The notes: generated from the sequence alone by a model not told the origin. A DNA stretch of 64,000 bases from Myxococcales bacterium (GCA_019634415.1 JAHQVJ010000176.1:1-64000); one strand, 5' to 3'; positions 1 through 8,902 are shown, counted from the first letter of the stretch. Made by a program: numbers and translations.

Positions 1-329
1 ATGTCGTCGTTGAAGCCCTTGCTCACCGCGTGGTGGCGCTGACGGGCCTGAACCGTGGCCCATGCGGATCGCTTCGCGCGGGGAGACGTGCTGTCGAGGT
101 CCACCAGCGCTGCCAGGTACGTCGTCTCGTCGTCGTTGAGCTTGATGAAGCGAGCTGCAGGCTCCACGAGCTCCGGATCGAGCCTACGAGCCCCCTTCAG
201 CACCAGGCTCACGTAGGCGTCGGAGCGGTCGAGCGCCCGCGCGAATTGCCGCCTGGTGCGCTCCTGTCTCTCCAGCGTGAGGGAGAGGAAGCGACGGTAG
301 TCGGTGGTGTCGTAGAGGTGGCCTGACAT
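1..329 (-). CDS. TIGR02147 family protein, N-terminal part (cut by window edge)
   Basis: The gene reads leftwards off the window, so only the first 109 codons (from ATG 329-327) are present. The product opens with LYDTTDYRRFL, the signature with which TIGR02147 (DUF4423) proteins begin, followed by a helix-turn-helix-like stretch, ALDRSDAYVSLVLKGARRL. The family is found in Fibrobacter, Bdellovibrionota and Myxococcota and is thought to be regulatory; no defined activity is known to me. A full-length paralogue lies at the other end of the window (63028-63876) and is coupled to a lipoprotein gene, so the missing downstream neighbour here may be similar. No strong ribosome site precedes the ATG, so the start is less certain than the family call. 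Confidence 0.75.
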   Translation of the reverse strand, partial: MSGHLYDTTDYRRFLSLTLERQERTRRQFARALDRSDAYVSLVLKGARRLDPELVEPAARFIKLNDDETTYLAALVDLDSTSPRAKRSAWATVQARQRHHAVSKGFNDD

Positions 330-514
330 GGAGATGAACGGCGCGTCCTTAGATGTGAGCCAGTGTGCCACCGACAGCGTGACGGAGCCTACTAAAGCTC
401 GATAATCACATTTTCTTCTCACTTTTCAAACGACAAAGTAGCGAACGCGCAGCGATCCGATGCGGGCCCATCGAGAGGGAATGGGCGATGGTGATCCGGG
501 GCTACGGAGGCAGC
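330..514. other. Divergent intergenic region
   Basis: This spacer lies between the TIGR02147 gene (leftward) and the lipoprotein gene at 515 (rightward), so it should hold promoters for both. Its central part, about 395-440, is clearly more AT-rich than the surroundings. I could not define a sigma-70 box or operator with confidence. Confidence 0.5.
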
Positions 515-1459
515 ATGCTGTCGATATCAATCTGGCTGCTCGGTTGTCAGGCGCAACCCGCCGAATCCACCACGGACACGCCCACCGACACCCACACCAG
601 CCCCACCGCCGACACGGCCACGCCACCCGCCCCGAGCTGTGATTCACCACCCTCTTTCGTGGGCAGCGGCAGCGCGGAGCTTTCCGTCACGTCCGATGCG
701 GTGTTCTGCGTGCTGGGGGTGACGGACATGGACGAACTGGCCGCCCTGCGACGCGTCACGGTGACGCCCGGCACCTACGCCTGGCCGGCAGACGTCGGTT
801 CCCAGGACTACCGGCTTCCCACCTGCGTCGAGGCACCCGACTCGTCCGTCGCCGCACAGCCGCGGGGATCGCTGCAGCGCAAGTCGGGCATCAACAGCAT
901 CATCACCACCTACCTGCAGCCCTACACCCTCGACGGTGGCGAGGAAACGCTTCAGCTGGTGGTGGATCAGTGGGGCGACGCCCCGCCTGCCGTGGCCCTC
1001 GACGGGCTGATGAGCCGCGGCGACACCGGTGGCCAGACGGCCGCGTGGCTCACGACCTGCAGCGCCAATGACGGGTGCTGGCCCCTGTCCCCCTGCCGCA
1101 CGCCACGGGCGGGAGATGCCCCCGAGCGCATCACCTTCGATCGCGGGCACCTCGATCTGCACATCGACGTCGTCTTCGACGAAGGGGTGTGGATCGACGA
1201 GCCACGGCTGCTCTATCTGGCCGAGGGCCAGCTCGATGGCACCGACTTCTCTCAGGGCAGCTACTTCGACCTGGGCTACGCCTATGCGGCCCATGGCCTC
1301 GACCGGGAGCTGCTGGTGCGATTCGAGCATCCCATCGGCAAGGCCTGTGCGCTGTGGGGCCGCTACGGCAGGCCCGGGCTGGAGATCCTCCGCACGCTGG
1401 ACTGTTCGGGCACTCCCCTCACGGATCTGGGCGGAGTCGACGCGCCAGGAACCCACTGA
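515..1459 (+). CDS. Hypothetical lipoprotein with Thr/Pro-rich linker
   Basis: Product of 314 residues of unknown function. ATG 515 is chosen because GGAGG (506-510) precedes it by four bases and translation gives a compact lipoprotein signal, MLSISIWLLGC, with a LLGC lipobox. The acylated Cys is followed by a Thr/Pro/Asp-rich linker (residues 13-40) like those on many myxobacterial surface lipoproteins, then a globular region with several Cys (CSANDGCWPLSPC) that probably form disulfides. No catalytic motif was recognised. The stop codon overlaps the left arm of a 15-bp hairpin at 1459-1491. It stands alone, divergent from the TIGR02147 gene. Confidence 0.85.
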   Translation: MLSISIWLLGCQAQPAESTTDTPTDTHTSPTADTATPPAPSCDSPPSFVGSGSAELSVTSDAVFCVLGVTDMDELAALRRVTVTPGTYAWPADVGSQDYRLPTCVEAPDSSVAAQPRGSLQRKSGINSIITTYLQPYTLDGGEETLQLVVDQWGDAPPAVALDGLMSRGDTGGQTAAWLTTCSANDGCWPLSPCRTPRAGDAPERITFDRGHLDLHIDVVFDEGVWIDEPRLLYLAEGQLDGTDFSQGSYFDLGYAYAAHGLDRELLVRFEHPIGKACALWGRYGRPGLEILRTLDCSGTPLTDLGGVDAPGTH

Positions 1460-1491
1460 TCGCGACAATCAACGGGGTTGATTGTCGCGAT
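1459..1491 (+). terminator. Perfect 15-bp hairpin overlapping a stop codon
   Basis: Bases 1459-1473 and 1477-1491 are perfect inverted repeats (ATCGCGACAATCAAC) around a GGG loop. The last base of the lipoprotein stop codon is the first base of the stem. This is by far the strongest hairpin I saw, and its position suits transcript termination or 3' end protection. No T-run follows, so it is not a canonical intrinsic terminator and could instead be a binding site for a dimeric protein. Confidence 0.6.
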
Positions 1492-1680
1492 GAGCCACAG
1501 GCACCGTCACGACGAGACCAGATGCTGCAACGGAGAGCATCTGGCGCGCTAGGGCATCGTGCTGGGCGAAGCCCGTGCCATCCACGATTGACCTTAGCGC
1601 TCCTTAAAGTTGCTTAGATGGCCAACATGCAAAAACACCGTCAGGTCTCCCTTCGCTAGGATCAGTGAAGAAGGAGCGAG

Positions 1681-1695
1681 AATCCGATTCGGATT
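1681..1695. promoter_or_regulatory. 15-bp dyad, candidate operator
   Basis: AATCCGA T TCGGATT is a perfect 7-1-7 inverted repeat about 185 bases upstream of the PL7 start. The geometry suits a dimeric repressor or activator. Function is inferred only from symmetry and position. Confidence 0.35.
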
Positions 1696-1740
1696 CATCG
1701 CCCACAGTGACGATTCCATGTGCGGTTCCAGGAGGTCTTC

Positions 1741-1757
1741 CTCGGGTGCAACCCGAG
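1741..1757. promoter_or_regulatory. 17-bp dyad upstream of the PL7 gene
   Basis: CTCGGGT GCA ACCCGAG is a perfect 7-bp inverted repeat with a three-base loop, about 125 bases before the PL7 start. It could be an operator or an RNA hairpin in the leader. No T-run follows it, which argues against an intrinsic terminator. Confidence 0.35.
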
Positions 1758-1880
1758 TAACGCCGGAGCCAGACGGATCTAGAATCATGCAATTTTGGCA
1801 ACGATCTCGCACGATGGGTGTGACTCACGAGACCAGGAGTACTGAAGGCGCGGGGGTTCCTACAGTGAAGAGAGGTGAGC

Positions 1881-3230
1881 ATGGGAGAAATACTACGAAC
1901 CTTGGCAGCCCTGCTGCTGGTCTTGGCATGGAGCTGGGGTCCACTCGGTGCATCGAGTGCCGCGCTGGCAGCCACGGCCACCGCCACGGACGAGGACGGA
2001 GAGCACGTCGCTGAGAACGTGCTCGACGGCGACGTCGACACCCGCTGGTCGGGCAACGGCATCGGCACCACCCTCACGGTCGACCTCGAGACCACCAAGA
2101 CCATTGGAACCGTGAAGCTTTCGTTCTACCGGGGCGATCAGAGAACCGCATCCTTCGACATTCAGCTGAGCACCAATGGCTCGGACTTCACCACCGTGCT
2201 GTCGGACGCGACGAGCTCGGGCGAAACCGTCTGGAACCAGAGCTTCGGCATCCCGGCTCAATCGGCCCGATACGTACGCTTCGTCAATCAGGGGAACTCG
2301 GAGAACAACTGGGGGTCGCTGACCAAGTTCAGCACTTCCTCCGCGACGACCGAGCCAGAGCCCTCGGACTGCGACGTTCCCGCCGACGTCCTCGATCTCT
2401 CCAACTGGAAGATCACGATTCCGTTCGGCGACGAGGAGGGTACCGAAGACGGCAACACGGTCTCGGCGACCGAGATCACGCAGCCCGACCTGGACGACTA
2501 CGACCTGAGCCCCTATTTCACGCCTTCGTCTGATTGTGATGCTGTGCAGTTCCGCGCGCATGCGGGCGGCGCCACGACGAGTGGTTCCGGCTATCCGCGA
2601 AGCGAGCTCCGCGAGATGGTGGAAGATGGAAGCGACGAGATCGCGTGGGACTCCGACGAAGGGGTGCACACCTTCGACGTGACCCTGATGGTCACTCACC
2701 TTCCTGACGTGAAGCGCCACATCACCGTCGCTCAGATCCACGACGGTGACGACGACGTGCTGACCTTCCGGGTCGAAGGGGACATTCTCAAGACAGAGAT
2801 CGACGGAGACGACGGCGACTTCGAGATGGACTACGACTTGGACGACGTCATCGAGCTGTCCTTCGTCGTCGAGGACGACGTGAGCCGTGCCTACGTCGAC
2901 GGCGACCTCGTGGAGACCGTCGAACGGTCCTACTCGGGCGCCTACTTCAAGACCGGTGCCTACACCCAGTCCGCCTGTGGCGGCAGCAACGAGATCGATG
3001 GCGAGTCGTGTAGCGCCTACGGGGAGGTCCACATCTTCGACTTGTCCGTGAATCACACCGGGGTCAATCTCTTCAGCTCACAGCCCCTCGAGCCCGTCGA
3101 GGAGGCAGTCGAAGAGGCCTCCTCCCTGGGCTCCCCCTTGGGATGCTCCACCACGACCACAGTTCCCGCAGGCCCCGTCGGCCTGGCCTTGGTCTGGCTG
3201 CTCGCCTACCGACGGCGCATCGAGCTCTGA
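1881..3230 (+). CDS. Polysaccharide lyase family 7 (alginate lyase-like) with F5/8-type domain
   Basis: Exported enzyme of 449 residues expected to cleave alginate or a related uronate polymer by beta-elimination. After an export signal (about 1-31) there is an F5/8 type C / CBM32-like domain (about 32-155), then a PL7 catalytic domain (about 165-392) with all three family motifs: RSELR (240-244), QIH (285-287) and YFKTGAYTQ (355-363). In PL7 the QIH form is usually linked to cleavage involving guluronate. The C-terminus has Cys422, a hydrophobic helix and an RRR end, resembling the MYXO-CTERM sorting tail. ATG 1881 is preferred to GTG 1875 because AGAGG lies five bases before it. No transporter or uronate catabolism genes are nearby. 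Confidence 0.9.
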   Translation: MGEILRTLAALLLVLAWSWGPLGASSAALAATATATDEDGEHVAENVLDGDVDTRWSGNGIGTTLTVDLETTKTIGTVKLSFYRGDQRTASFDIQLSTNGSDFTTVLSDATSSGETVWNQSFGIPAQSARYVRFVNQGNSENNWGSLTKFSTSSATTEPEPSDCDVPADVLDLSNWKITIPFGDEEGTEDGNTVSATEITQPDLDDYDLSPYFTPSSDCDAVQFRAHAGGATTSGSGYPRSELREMVEDGSDEIAWDSDEGVHTFDVTLMVTHLPDVKRHITVAQIHDGDDDVLTFRVEGDILKTEIDGDDGDFEMDYDLDDVIELSFVVEDDVSRAYVDGDLVETVERSYSGAYFKTGAYTQSACGGSNEIDGESCSAYGEVHIFDLSVNHTGVNLFSSQPLEPVEEAVEEASSLGSPLGCSTTTTVPAGPVGLALVWLLAYRRRIEL

Positions 3231-3242
3231 CGAGGCCGGTGG

Positions 3243-4262
3243 ATGTCCCTTGCATCGTTCGGACGGATGGCCATCATCACCACGACGGGTCTGCTCGTAG
3301 CCGCAAGCGCGCATGCGCAGACCATCGCGCTACCCCCGTTGCTGGGCGAAGAGGTCACGCCCGCAGAGCGATCGGCCATCCACCACCTGCTGTTCACACA
3401 GATTGAGTCCTTTCCAACCTTGGAAGCCGTGAGCAGCTTGGCTGGGCCCACGACCTTCGACAGCGCGTGCGTGACAGACCACGCCTGCCTGTCGGTGGTC
3501 GCTCAGCTCCACCACGCCGAAGACGTGCTCGCCGGTCGTGTCCGACGAAGGGGCACGTACCTCGAGATCGAGCTGACCTACCACGACGGCGACGGTCCCG
3601 ATCGACGCGAGACGTTCGTGGTGCCAGATGACCCATCCGTCATGTCCCACACCCTCGAGCCGCTCGTTCGGAAGCTGCTGTCCGAGCTCGCCCTCGACGA
3701 CATCGCCCCCCTTCCACCGTGGCTCACCCAGCCCTCCTCGCCTCTGGGATCGACTGCCCCCGTCCCAGAGCCTCCTGAACGCACACGTGGTCACACCACA
3801 CAACTCGCCCTACGCATCGGGGTGAGCCAGTACTACACGTTGACATTCATCACAGTCGGCTCCGAGGTCGCAGTTCCGCTGCGGGAAGGAGCGTGGCTCA
3901 CACTGGGCGTCGATAGTTACAGCGTGGACCGAGACAACGTCGACGACGGCCAAGTGGGGTGGAACACCATCTTCCCGGTGAACGTGGGCATGCGCATGGG
4001 CTTCGGCAAGCAGGTCGTACGTCCCTACCTCGGCGCCGATTTCGTCGCTGCCGTGTACGTCTGGGGACCAGATGGGGTGGACTGGGCGAGTGGAGGGCGC
4101 GTGCGAATCGGCGTCGACATCCTGTCCACCCCTCATATCGGCGTGAACCTCAATGGTGCCCTCGGCGCGTGGTACGGAGGATCCTGGCCCGCCGTCTCCC
4201 CCGGCCTCGAGACCGTGCGCCTCCTGCCCCAGATCAACGCTGGCATCATCTTCTCACCCTGA
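3243..4262 (+). CDS. Exported protein with outer-membrane-like C-terminal half
   Basis: Product of 339 residues, function unknown. The N-terminus is a typical signal peptide ending ASAHA before Gln. Residues about 27-160 look like a soluble periplasmic domain with one Cys pair (SACVTDHAC). After a Pro-rich linker, the last ~160 residues alternate hydrophobic and polar positions with many Gly and aromatics (for example LGADFVAAVYVWG) and end in a hydrophobic strand plus Phe-Ser-Pro, as in small outer-membrane barrels. It begins 12 bases after the PL7 stop and is probably cotranscribed with it. Its stop is two bases from the end of the convergent caspase gene. Confidence 0.75.
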   Translation: MSLASFGRMAIITTTGLLVAASAHAQTIALPPLLGEEVTPAERSAIHHLLFTQIESFPTLEAVSSLAGPTTFDSACVTDHACLSVVAQLHHAEDVLAGRVRRRGTYLEIELTYHDGDGPDRRETFVVPDDPSVMSHTLEPLVRKLLSELALDDIAPLPPWLTQPSSPLGSTAPVPEPPERTRGHTTQLALRIGVSQYYTLTFITVGSEVAVPLREGAWLTLGVDSYSVDRDNVDDGQVGWNTIFPVNVGMRMGFGKQVVRPYLGADFVAAVYVWGPDGVDWASGGRVRIGVDILSTPHIGVNLNGALGAWYGGSWPAVSPGLETVRLLPQINAGIIFSP

Positions 4263-4264
4263 GG

Positions 4265-6289
4265 TCACTCGCACTCGTTGTCGCGGCGCCGAGCGCACAC
4301 CCTGCTGTCGGTACGATCGGCGTCGGTCCACTTGCTGGGATCCCCGACCACCTTGAGCTGCAGGTAGCTCGCCGTCCAGGCCGCATCGCCCGCACCCGTG
4401 GGGGCCTCGTCGTCGATCCCGCGAGCGCCGCTGACGTGGGTGGTCACGAAGTTCTCCAGAGAATGCCCCCTCACGCGGACGGTCTCGACGTCCGGCAGCG
4501 AGGTCTGCGCCAGCTTCGACCAAGCCACGGGCTCGTGGGAGCCGAACACCAGGATCCGGTCGGGCGCGTCCAGCGGCGGCTTCACGAAGCCCAGGTTCTC
4601 GGTGGCGCTGTCGCCGCGTCGGCGCAGCACCTCGGTGGTGTTGCCGCGAGGCCACACCGTGATGCTGCCATCGTTCGAGAGGTACAGGATCCCCAGGTAC
4701 ATCTTCTGCTGCGGCTGCTCCTGCAGCGTGACCTCCAGCTTCACGCTGTTGCACATGGGCACCTCCACGTACGACACGGGCTTGGCGGCGGGCTCGTAGG
4801 GCGTCTTCTCGCAGCCCTCGCGCTCGCCGGACAACACCCTGAGCCCCAGCACCACATCGTGGGGGTAGGCGTCGTTGGGCTCCCCCGACAGCGCCAGCAG
4901 GCTCGCCTGCCGCGCGTGGAGCCCCAGGGTGGCCGCCACGTCGTACGCATCCTCGTCGTTGGCGCCCGGCAGGAGGTTGCGTCGCACACCCTCCGAACCC
5001 CAGATCTCCACGTTGCCACGGGCGTCGGTGGAGACCTCGAAGTCCGCCGTGGTGTCCACCACCCGGATGGTGCGCTTGAGCACGCGATCACCGCTGATGG
5101 CCTTGATGATCTTGCGCTTGAGGGGCACGCTCCCCACGAAGCGCACCCGGATGGCCATCGAGTCGGTACCCGGAGACTCCAACACCCCGAAGTCGCCTGG
5201 CGTCACCCGCTTCCGCGCCGAGCCGAACAAGGTGCCCTTGGCCTCCATGGCGGCCACCTCCGTCAGCTTCACCCGCGCCTTGCGCTTGGGGTTGCCGTCC
5301 TCGAAGATCTCCACCACGGCGCCCTCGGTCCAGCCGGGCATCGTGGGCCCGCGCAGGGTGATCTCGTCGCCGCGCGCACGCACCACGGGCCAGCTGTGGT
5401 TGCGCTGGATGCGCTTGCTGCCGAAGACGAGCCGATCGAGCTGCCCCTCGAAGGTCGGCACCTGAGGGCTCTGCTGCGCGGCAATCCAGCGAGGGATCAC
5501 GTGGGACACCTGCTCCCAGCTGCCGTCCCCCTTCGCCTCCAGGGATCGCAGCAAGGCATTGGTGAACACCCCCTGCCCACCCCGCTCCAGCGCCGGGGTG
5601 CCGTCCTCGGCCGCGGTGATGGCCACCACTCCCCGCATCTTGGCGGGCTCGTAGTCCCCCCGCGCATCGTTGTTGCGCTCCGAAGGAGACAGCCGCTTGA
5701 GGGTCGGCACGTTGCGGGTCTTGGGGCCGCGCGTGGCGGTACCCGAGTTGCACGCATCGATGAGGACCGTGATGTTCCAGGTCTTCTCGTACAGATCCGC
5801 CAGCAGCTTGTTGAACTCGTCGTCCACGAGCTCGTCGCTGCCCCCCGGCACCCGCGAGTCGTGCAGCAGGATGGTCTCGTCGAGCCCGTCCGTCTCGTCG
5901 TCCGCGCCGTCGAAGTCCGTGGTCTGGGACCCGTGGCCAGCGAAGAAGTAGACGACGGTGTCGCCCTGCTCGGCCCGCATGAGGTGATCCGACCACGCGC
6001 GCTCGTAGTTCGCTCGCGTGGCCTGCTCGTTGGTGAGCATGCACACGTTGTCGGCGGGGAAGCCGTAGGAGCTGACGAGCAGATCCCTCAGCCGTGCAGC
6101 ATCGTTGGGTGGGCCCACCAGGTCGATGCTGTTGCCCTCCACCTCGGCGAGGTAGTCCCCCACCCCCACCAGCAAGGCGAGCTTCCGCTTGCCCACCTGC
6201 CCCTGCAGCGCCGGTTGAGCCGCATCGAGGGCGGGACAGTCCGGGTTGCCGAAGGCAACGGACGCCAGCGCGAACATCCACGGGATCAT
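4265..6289 (-). CDS. Exported caspase-family (peptidase C14) protease
   Basis: Caspase-fold cysteine protease of 674 residues. The dyad is intact: His119 in YFFAGHGSQ and Cys180 in LIDACNSG, with a typical preceding segment (LALLVGVGDY). The N-terminus (MIPWMFALASVAFG) looks like an export signal, placing it outside the cytosol. A second region (about 510-590, starting VPMCNSVKLEV) resembles the DUF4384-type domains that follow caspase domains in bacteria, and a homologous region is present in the adjacent gene. ATG 6289 is chosen over GTG 6295: it overlaps the upstream stop as ATGA and GAGGAG lies five bases before it. Translation is therefore probably coupled to the pseudo-caspase gene, and the two proteins may act together. 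Confidence 0.85.
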   Translation of the reverse strand: MIPWMFALASVAFGNPDCPALDAAQPALQGQVGKRKLALLVGVGDYLAEVEGNSIDLVGPPNDAARLRDLLVSSYGFPADNVCMLTNEQATRANYERAWSDHLMRAEQGDTVVYFFAGHGSQTTDFDGADDETDGLDETILLHDSRVPGGSDELVDDEFNKLLADLYEKTWNITVLIDACNSGTATRGPKTRNVPTLKRLSPSERNNDARGDYEPAKMRGVVAITAAEDGTPALERGGQGVFTNALLRSLEAKGDGSWEQVSHVIPRWIAAQQSPQVPTFEGQLDRLVFGSKRIQRNHSWPVVRARGDEITLRGPTMPGWTEGAVVEIFEDGNPKRKARVKLTEVAAMEAKGTLFGSARKRVTPGDFGVLESPGTDSMAIRVRFVGSVPLKRKIIKAISGDRVLKRTIRVVDTTADFEVSTDARGNVEIWGSEGVRRNLLPGANDEDAYDVAATLGLHARQASLLALSGEPNDAYPHDVVLGLRVLSGEREGCEKTPYEPAAKPVSYVEVPMCNSVKLEVTLQEQPQQKMYLGILYLSNDGSITVWPRGNTTEVLRRRGDSATENLGFVKPPLDAPDRILVFGSHEPVAWSKLAQTSLPDVETVRVRGHSLENFVTTHVSGARGIDDEAPTGAGDAAWTASYLQLKVVGDPSKWTDADRTDSRVCARRRDNECE

Positions 6290-8889
6290 TGGCACTCCTC
6301 GGAGCTACAGATGCGGGTCAGATCACGGCTGCCCGGTCGTGAGGTGGGATCCTGCTCCCACTGCTCGGCGATGGACCGGTGCCTCCAGCAGGCTCTCAGG
6401 CGCTCGCCCCCGAACCCACCCCACTTGCCACGGTCGGTGCCCTTCAGCTCGGCCTTGCGGTTCCACGCCAGGAACTGGTACTCCACACCGCTGTCGCGGG
6501 CCTGGCTGTCGAGCTCCTCGAACTCGGCCCACAGGGCAGCCTCCTCGTCGCTCAGCCGATCCCAGTCGAGGTCGCCGTAGTGGGAGCCGAACACCACGAA
6601 GCGCTCGGGGTCGATGACGATGTAGGTGTGGCCGCCGCCGCCCTTGAGGCTCTGCGTCACGAGCATGTCGCCGGTGCGCAGCTCCACGTCCATGCAGCTG
6701 GTCCAGTGCTTGGTCATGATCTCGGGCAGATCGACCATGGCAGCGGTGGAGAGGTACCCCCCACGGTAGGTCTCGTCGCTGAACAGCAGGCAGCGCCGCT
6801 GCCGGGCATGCCAGTCTCGCACCCGACGCAGATAGGAACCAGAGGCATAGGTCTCGCGCCCCTTCGGCTTGGGAACGGCCTTGTCGGTGTTGCCGAGGCA
6901 AGAGCGGGTGAAGATGTACCACATCGACGTGGAGCAATCGATCCCGGGGCTGTCCCCTAGCTCCGCGAGGTCCCGGGTGAAGTCGTAGGGCTGCGACCAG
7001 CACGAGCCGTTGGGCCACTGCGTGGTGGAGAACCGGCTCGTGTTGTTGACCTTGGAGGCGAGGTCCTCGGGAATGCACTGGGCATAGGGAAGCCCGTCGG
7101 ACTCCGAGAAGTCCACCAGCTGCTCGGCGTTGAGCAGCAGGCGGTACAGGTAGCTGTTGGTGTTGGCCGGCAGGTACGGCTTGACGTCGAAGCCGTTCAG
7201 CGTGAGCTCCCGTCGACGGGTGACGGCTTCCTGAGCCAGCTCGCCCACCCGCTCCTTGATGTTGGCCTCCACCCGGTACTGGATGTGGCCCATCACCCAC
7301 TCCCCCTTGGCACGGCGGGCGCTGCGCGTGTTGGTGACCGCGAACTTGGACATCACGGTGTAGTCGACCTTGGCGCCCTCCGGCCCACCGAACGCCACGA
7401 CGTGCTCGGGCACCCCCAGGGGAGGCACCGACCGCAGACCCGGAGGCCGCCCCGGACGCTTCAGGGGGAAGACGTGGCTGTCGCCGGGCTGCACCAGCAC
7501 CGGCTGCCCGTCCATGGGGAAGCCCAAGGTGGTTCCGTCGTTGGCGAGGATGATGCCTCCCACCTCGAGGGGACGCCCCACGCTGCGGTCCACCGTGACC
7601 TCGATCTGCCACCGGTGACACATGGGCACGATCTGCTCCTCACCGGGCGCCGCCTCCTTGTACGGGCCGGTGGTGCACACGCTCTGCTCCTCCAGCGGCA
7701 TCGACACCATGCGCAGGGTCAACCCCTCTCGCGGCACGTCCATGCCCAGGATCGCGCGCTGGCGACTGAGCAGCCAGAGGTTCTCGAGCACCTTCTCCTC
7801 GACCGTCAACAGGTCGTCGCTCTGGAGCTTGTTGCGGATGGCTCCTTCCGGACCGTAGATCAGCAGCACACCGTCCTCGGACGGATCCTGAGCCACGCGA
7901 AAGGTGCCCTCCGAGCCGAACTGGATCCACTCTCGGTACCCCTTGGCCTTGACCCGCTTCTCGAGTGCCTTGAGCTGATCCCGGGTCAGGTCGCTGGGCT
8001 GGTTGCCGCGCTGAAGCCGCACCTGGGTGACCTGGGGCGGCACCTCGAAGCGCGTCATCAACGCCGCGGGGACCTGTCGGTCGTCGCGCCCGAACAAGGC
8101 GCGGTCGGTGGGGCCCGACACCTCGGGCACCTGCATGCTGGCCGAGCCCACCTTGCCCGAGAGCCGCAGCTTCAGAGCAGCGTAGGTCTCCACCTTGGGG
8201 GCGAGGTCCGTGAACGCCCTGGTGAACACCCCGCCCTTGGGCCCCGACAGGGCAGCGCCGAGGCGCGCGCCCTCCACGAGCACCACGTGGCTACTCACCC
8301 GTCCCCAGCGCGCCTTGCGATCTCCCTTGCCCAGGTCGGGATCATCGTCGGCCACGACGTTCCGTGCCTGCGGGAACTTCCCCGCGAAGCGGATCGTCTG
8401 GCGACGACCGAGGTCCTCGTCGGTGGTGGCCAGCCCCGTGTCCATGATCACCACGACGTGGTGGGACTTCTCGGCGAGGACCTCCAGGTGGCCGACCATG
8501 TCGTCGTCGAGGAAGAAGCCGTCTGCGAGCATCCAGGCTTCGTCCCACGGGTCGGGCTCGTCGAAGTTGGCGTCGCCCACCAGCGCACCAGCGCCCGAGA
8601 AGTAGACGACCAGTGGCTCGCCGTCGCGAATCTCGTTGCCCAGGGCCGTCAGCCCGGCGTTCACGCCCTGGATCGTGGCCGTGGGGCCCACGAGGGTGCG
8701 GATCCCATCCGCGGGAAAGCCGAACTCCTCCGTCAGCAGCGCGACCATCGCTGCGACATCCGTGGCGGCAGCGGGTACCGCCTGGCCCTCTTGCGGAGTG
8801 GAGGCGCCGATGAGCAGCGCACGACCGTTGTCCTGCGCCATCGCGGCAGGTGATGCCACCAGCCAAGCGGCGACCATGAATTCGAGCAC
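6286..8889 (-). CDS. Pseudo-caspase fused to papain-like (NlpC/P60-type) domain
   Basis: Exported protein of 867 residues. Residues about 20-270 align with the neighbouring caspase, but the dyad is gone: YFSGHG reads YFSGAG (His to Ala100) and the DxC motif reads DTG (Gly152), so caspase activity is not expected. Residues 421-515 (VPMCHRWQIEV onward) match the DUF4384-like region of the neighbour. The C-terminal third carries GIDCS with Cys652, then GGGHTYIVID with His754 and FGSH with His770, the Cys-His layout of NlpC/P60 or CHAP cysteine hydrolases that cut peptidoglycan peptides. It is first in the pair and ends in an ATGA overlap with the active caspase. Start: GTG 8889, or ATG 8877, which also leaves a signal peptide (AAMAQ). 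Confidence 0.75.
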   Translation of the reverse strand: MLEFMVAAWLVASPAAMAQDNGRALLIGASTPQEGQAVPAAATDVAAMVALLTEEFGFPADGIRTLVGPTATIQGVNAGLTALGNEIRDGEPLVVYFSGAGALVGDANFDEPDPWDEAWMLADGFFLDDDMVGHLEVLAEKSHHVVVIMDTGLATTDEDLGRRQTIRFAGKFPQARNVVADDDPDLGKGDRKARWGRVSSHVVLVEGARLGAALSGPKGGVFTRAFTDLAPKVETYAALKLRLSGKVGSASMQVPEVSGPTDRALFGRDDRQVPAALMTRFEVPPQVTQVRLQRGNQPSDLTRDQLKALEKRVKAKGYREWIQFGSEGTFRVAQDPSEDGVLLIYGPEGAIRNKLQSDDLLTVEEKVLENLWLLSRQRAILGMDVPREGLTLRMVSMPLEEQSVCTTGPYKEAAPGEEQIVPMCHRWQIEVTVDRSVGRPLEVGGIILANDGTTLGFPMDGQPVLVQPGDSHVFPLKRPGRPPGLRSVPPLGVPEHVVAFGGPEGAKVDYTVMSKFAVTNTRSARRAKGEWVMGHIQYRVEANIKERVGELAQEAVTRRRELTLNGFDVKPYLPANTNSYLYRLLLNAEQLVDFSESDGLPYAQCIPEDLASKVNNTSRFSTTQWPNGSCWSQPYDFTRDLAELGDSPGIDCSTSMWYIFTRSCLGNTDKAVPKPKGRETYASGSYLRRVRDWHARQRRCLLFSDETYRGGYLSTAAMVDLPEIMTKHWTSCMDVELRTGDMLVTQSLKGGGGHTYIVIDPERFVVFGSHYGDLDWDRLSDEEAALWAEFEELDSQARDSGVEYQFLAWNRKAELKGTDRGKWGGFGGERLRACWRHRSIAEQWEQDPTSRPGSRDLTRICSSEECQ

Positions 8890-8902
8890 TGAGCACCCCG
8901 AG

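Larger units (their letters stand above)
1492..1880. other. Non-coding region upstream of the PL7 gene
   Basis: Open frames here have irregular codon use and match nothing I recognise, so I read the stretch as non-coding. It contains two further short dyads (listed separately), a local AT-rich patch near 1595-1640, and the ribosome site AGAGG (1871-1875) of the next gene. It is the longest gene-free stretch in the window and probably holds the control region of the polysaccharide lyase gene. Confidence 0.55.

Noticed and set aside
1610..2014. Open frame of 134 codons overlapping the PL7 start
   Set aside because: Codon use is irregular, no ribosome site, and its end overlaps the well supported PL7 signal peptide.
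3959..6580. Open frame of 873 codons on the + strand
   Set aside because: It lies opposite the caspase genes; its Arg/His/Pro/Leu-rich composition without motifs is the usual antisense shadow in GC-rich DNA.
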